From assembly GCA_016183885.1 (NCBI GenBank), contig JACPDS010000195.1:1-5859 (forward strand): a stretch of 5,859 bases of DNA. Direction: 5' to 3'. The DNA comes from Armatimonadota bacterium. Lineage in GTDB: Bacteria; Vulcanimicrobiota; JACPDS01. Of the stretch, positions 5,101-5,859 are shown one piece after another. Position 1 is the first letter of the stretch; each line of letters begins with the position of its first letter. The notes beneath the pieces were generated by a model. That model ran no database searches, was not told the DNA's origin, and was given only the letters and a program-made list of their open reading frames with translations. The translations under genes and the position numbers were made by a program.

Positions 5101-5418
5101 ATGTTTCCATACAAAATAAATATTTTCTACAGTCAGGAAGATAAAGGTTATATCGCTAATATATCAGAATTGAAAGGATGTTCTGCTTTTGGCCCCACTC
5201 CCGAAGAATCTCTTAAGGAAATAAAAATTGCAGCTAAACTTTGGCTGGAAACAGCCAAGAAAAATAAAATACCTATTCCTCATCCTAAGGCGCATAAATA
5301 TAGCGGAAAGATTCTTATAAGAACTCTTCCGGCTATTCATCAAAAACTAATAGAAAAAGCTGAGGAAGAACATCTAAGTTTAAATCAGTATATTAATTAT
5401 TTACTAGCCATTGCTTAA
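5101..5418 (+). CDS. hicB: HicB-family antitoxin with C-terminal ribbon-helix-helix-like domain
   Basis: The protein is 105 residues long. Residues 1-60 form the HicB partial RNase H-like fold that masks HicA: YKINIFYSQEDKGYIANI, ELKGCSAFGPTPEESL, then an amphipathic helix to KIPIP. Residues about 68-102 (GKILIRTLPAIHQKLIEKA, LSLNQYINYLL) resemble an Arc/CopG-type ribbon-helix-helix that would bind the operon promoter. AGGAGG inside the last hicA codons, ten bases before the ATG, supports the start and suggests translational coupling to hicA. Autorepression of the promoter at 4817-4845 is the family rule and is inferred here. Directly after its stop the sequence changes to a remnant of a pilin gene, marking the edge of the cassette. 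Confidence 0.92.
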   Translation: MFPYKINIFYSQEDKGYIANISELKGCSAFGPTPEESLKEIKIAAKLWLETAKKNKIPIPHPKAHKYSGKILIRTLPAIHQKLIEKAEEEHLSLNQYINYLLAIA

Positions 5419-5427
5419 AAAAAGTAG

Positions 5428-5475
5428 AACTTCTATGCCTCAATTCCCGGACAAGGCAGAGGCAGGGGACCTTAA
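5428..5475 (+). pseudogene. Remnant 3' end of a second pilin gene
   Basis: The frame after a TAG at 5425 reads NFYASIPGQGRGRGP then stop. This parallels the intact pilin tail, TASIP, then a Pro/Thr-rich insert, then GKGKKP and stop. The shared DNA continues through and beyond both stop codons. No pilin 5' part is present; hicB sequence lies immediately upstream. It is best read as the tail of a lost tandem paralogue, with the join near 5419-5430. The coding match is short, and the case rests on the 59-bp repeat. Confidence 0.6.
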
Positions 5476-5513
5476 TGGCGTTCTCGCTCCATAATATGGC
5501 TAAGAGCTAATAG
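5455..5513 (+). repeat. Direct repeat, copy 2, after hicB
   Basis: This is the second copy of the 59-base repeat, offset by 822 bp from the first, matching at 51 of 59 positions. The non-coding part after the stop codon (34 of 38 identical) is better kept than the coding part (17 of 21). The following bases to 5672 are AT-rich with no gene that I can support. Confidence 0.85.
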
Positions 5514-5604
5514 ATGTGAAAGCTAAGGCACAATATATTTGTTAGCCGCTCCGAAAATGACAAAATAGAAAAACCATAATAATTTAACATTTTGTTAATA
5601 GACT

Positions 5605-5652
5605 TTTTAACTTTTTTAATTTATATTTGATTCATATATTTTAACTTTTTTA
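5605..5652. repeat. Short direct repeat in AT-rich leader of the transporter gene
   Basis: TTTTAACTTTTTTA occurs at 5605-5618 and again at 5639-5652, 34 bp apart. A weak promoter-like pair, TTGATT (5627-5632) and TATAAG (5651-5656) with an 18-base spacer, lies across the second copy. It could be a regulator site or simple AT-rich sequence. Confidence 0.3.
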
Positions 5653-5672
5653 TAAGCTTTGTTTTATTAAAC

Positions 5673-5859
5673 ATGAAATTTTTTAAAAAATTCTTAGATA
5701 AACAAATAAAAACTTATATTTCTTTTAATAAAAATATTAAACTTTTGTTTGGAGCTTCGTTTTTACTTAATTTTGCTCATTCAGCCGTTTGGTTATTGAC
5801 TAATTTTTTATTCATAGAATATGGATATAATCAAGCTCAGTTAGGGCTTTTAAATGCTC
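5673..5859 (+). CDS. MFS-like membrane transporter, N-terminal fragment cut by window edge
   Basis: The ATG at 5673 opens a frame of 62 codons that is still open at the window end. A short basic, cytoplasmic-looking start (KFFKKFLDKQIK) is followed by one long hydrophobic segment (about residues 22-48, IKLLFGASFLLNFAHSAVW onward). Then comes EYGYNQAQLGLLNA, the turn and start of a second helix. The pattern 'FxxEYGxxxxQxGLLNA' after helix 1 is typical of major facilitator superfamily transporters. The substrate cannot be judged from the fragment. There is no recognisable Shine-Dalgarno sequence before the ATG, and the leader is a T/A-rich stretch, so the start is moderately certain. The gene shares orientation with hicAB but lies 254 bp after it and is probably transcribed separately. 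Confidence 0.65.
   Translation, partial: MKFFKKFLDKQIKTYISFNKNIKLLFGASFLLNFAHSAVWLLTNFLFIEYGYNQAQLGLLNA

Noticed and set aside
5514..5672. Possible small gene or RNA before the transporter
   Set aside because: There is no open frame with a ribosome site; only short T/A runs and a weak GCTAA/TTAGC dyad are visible.
1..5859. CRISPR array, tRNA or rRNA genes
   Set aside because: No regularly spaced repeats, cloverleaf signatures or rRNA-like conserved stretches were seen on either strand.

Overview
The window is strongly AT-rich and reads as chromosome from an anaerobic or microaerophilic bacterium. Three things suggest an uncultivated, candidate-phylum type lineage: the type IV pilin-like protein (FTLIEL start, followed by a CKSNLKTIASALEM...GGKYP...L.PLYLK.IPTCPSAGADTY pattern that I associate with Omnitrophota-like genomes), the run of hemerythrin and DUF438/DUF2249 proteins, and consensus sigma-70 promoters. 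The taxonomic placement is an inference from protein style only.

Left two-thirds (minus strand, 4024 down to 1): one compact six-gene cluster led by an Rrf2-family regulator (3562-3984). Its promoter is TTGACA-17-TATCAT, and a perfect 25-bp palindrome fills the spacer and covers most of the -10. Downstream, in order, lie: a DUF1858/ScdA_N-like plus hemerythrin protein resembling RIC/YtfE (2744-3541); a cysteine-rich protein matching the C-terminal part of a ferredoxin-like iron-sulfur family but lacking its ferredoxin domain (2259-2723); a DUF2249-DUF438-hemerythrin-DUF2249 fusion (1008-2228); a single-domain hemerythrin with an altered last metal-binding motif (511-993); and a DsrE-like protein cut by the window edge (1-427). 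The first five genes are 14-30 bp apart and most have strong Shine-Dalgarno sequences. With three di-iron proteins behind a putative Fe-S sensor, the most economical reading is an autoregulated operon for sensing and handling NO, O2 or reactive sulfur and repairing iron centres.

Right third (plus strand, 4142 to the end): an accessory region. A pilin-like gene has its prepilin leader out of frame with the only good upstream ATG, at a C10 tract followed by an A9 tract. After the pilin comes a 111-bp element with 31-bp inverted repeats (MITE/REP-like), then a hicA-hicB toxin-antitoxin pair with its own consensus promoter. Just after hicB is a remnant of the 3' end of a second pilin gene. A 59-bp direct repeat (4633-4691 and 5455-5513) spans each pilin stop codon and brackets the element plus hicAB. 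This points to a former pilin tandem pair disrupted by, or rebuilt around, the toxin-antitoxin cassette. The window ends in the first transmembrane segment of an MFS-like transporter (5673 onward).

No tRNA, rRNA or CRISPR array was seen, and no gap between genes exceeds 300 bases.
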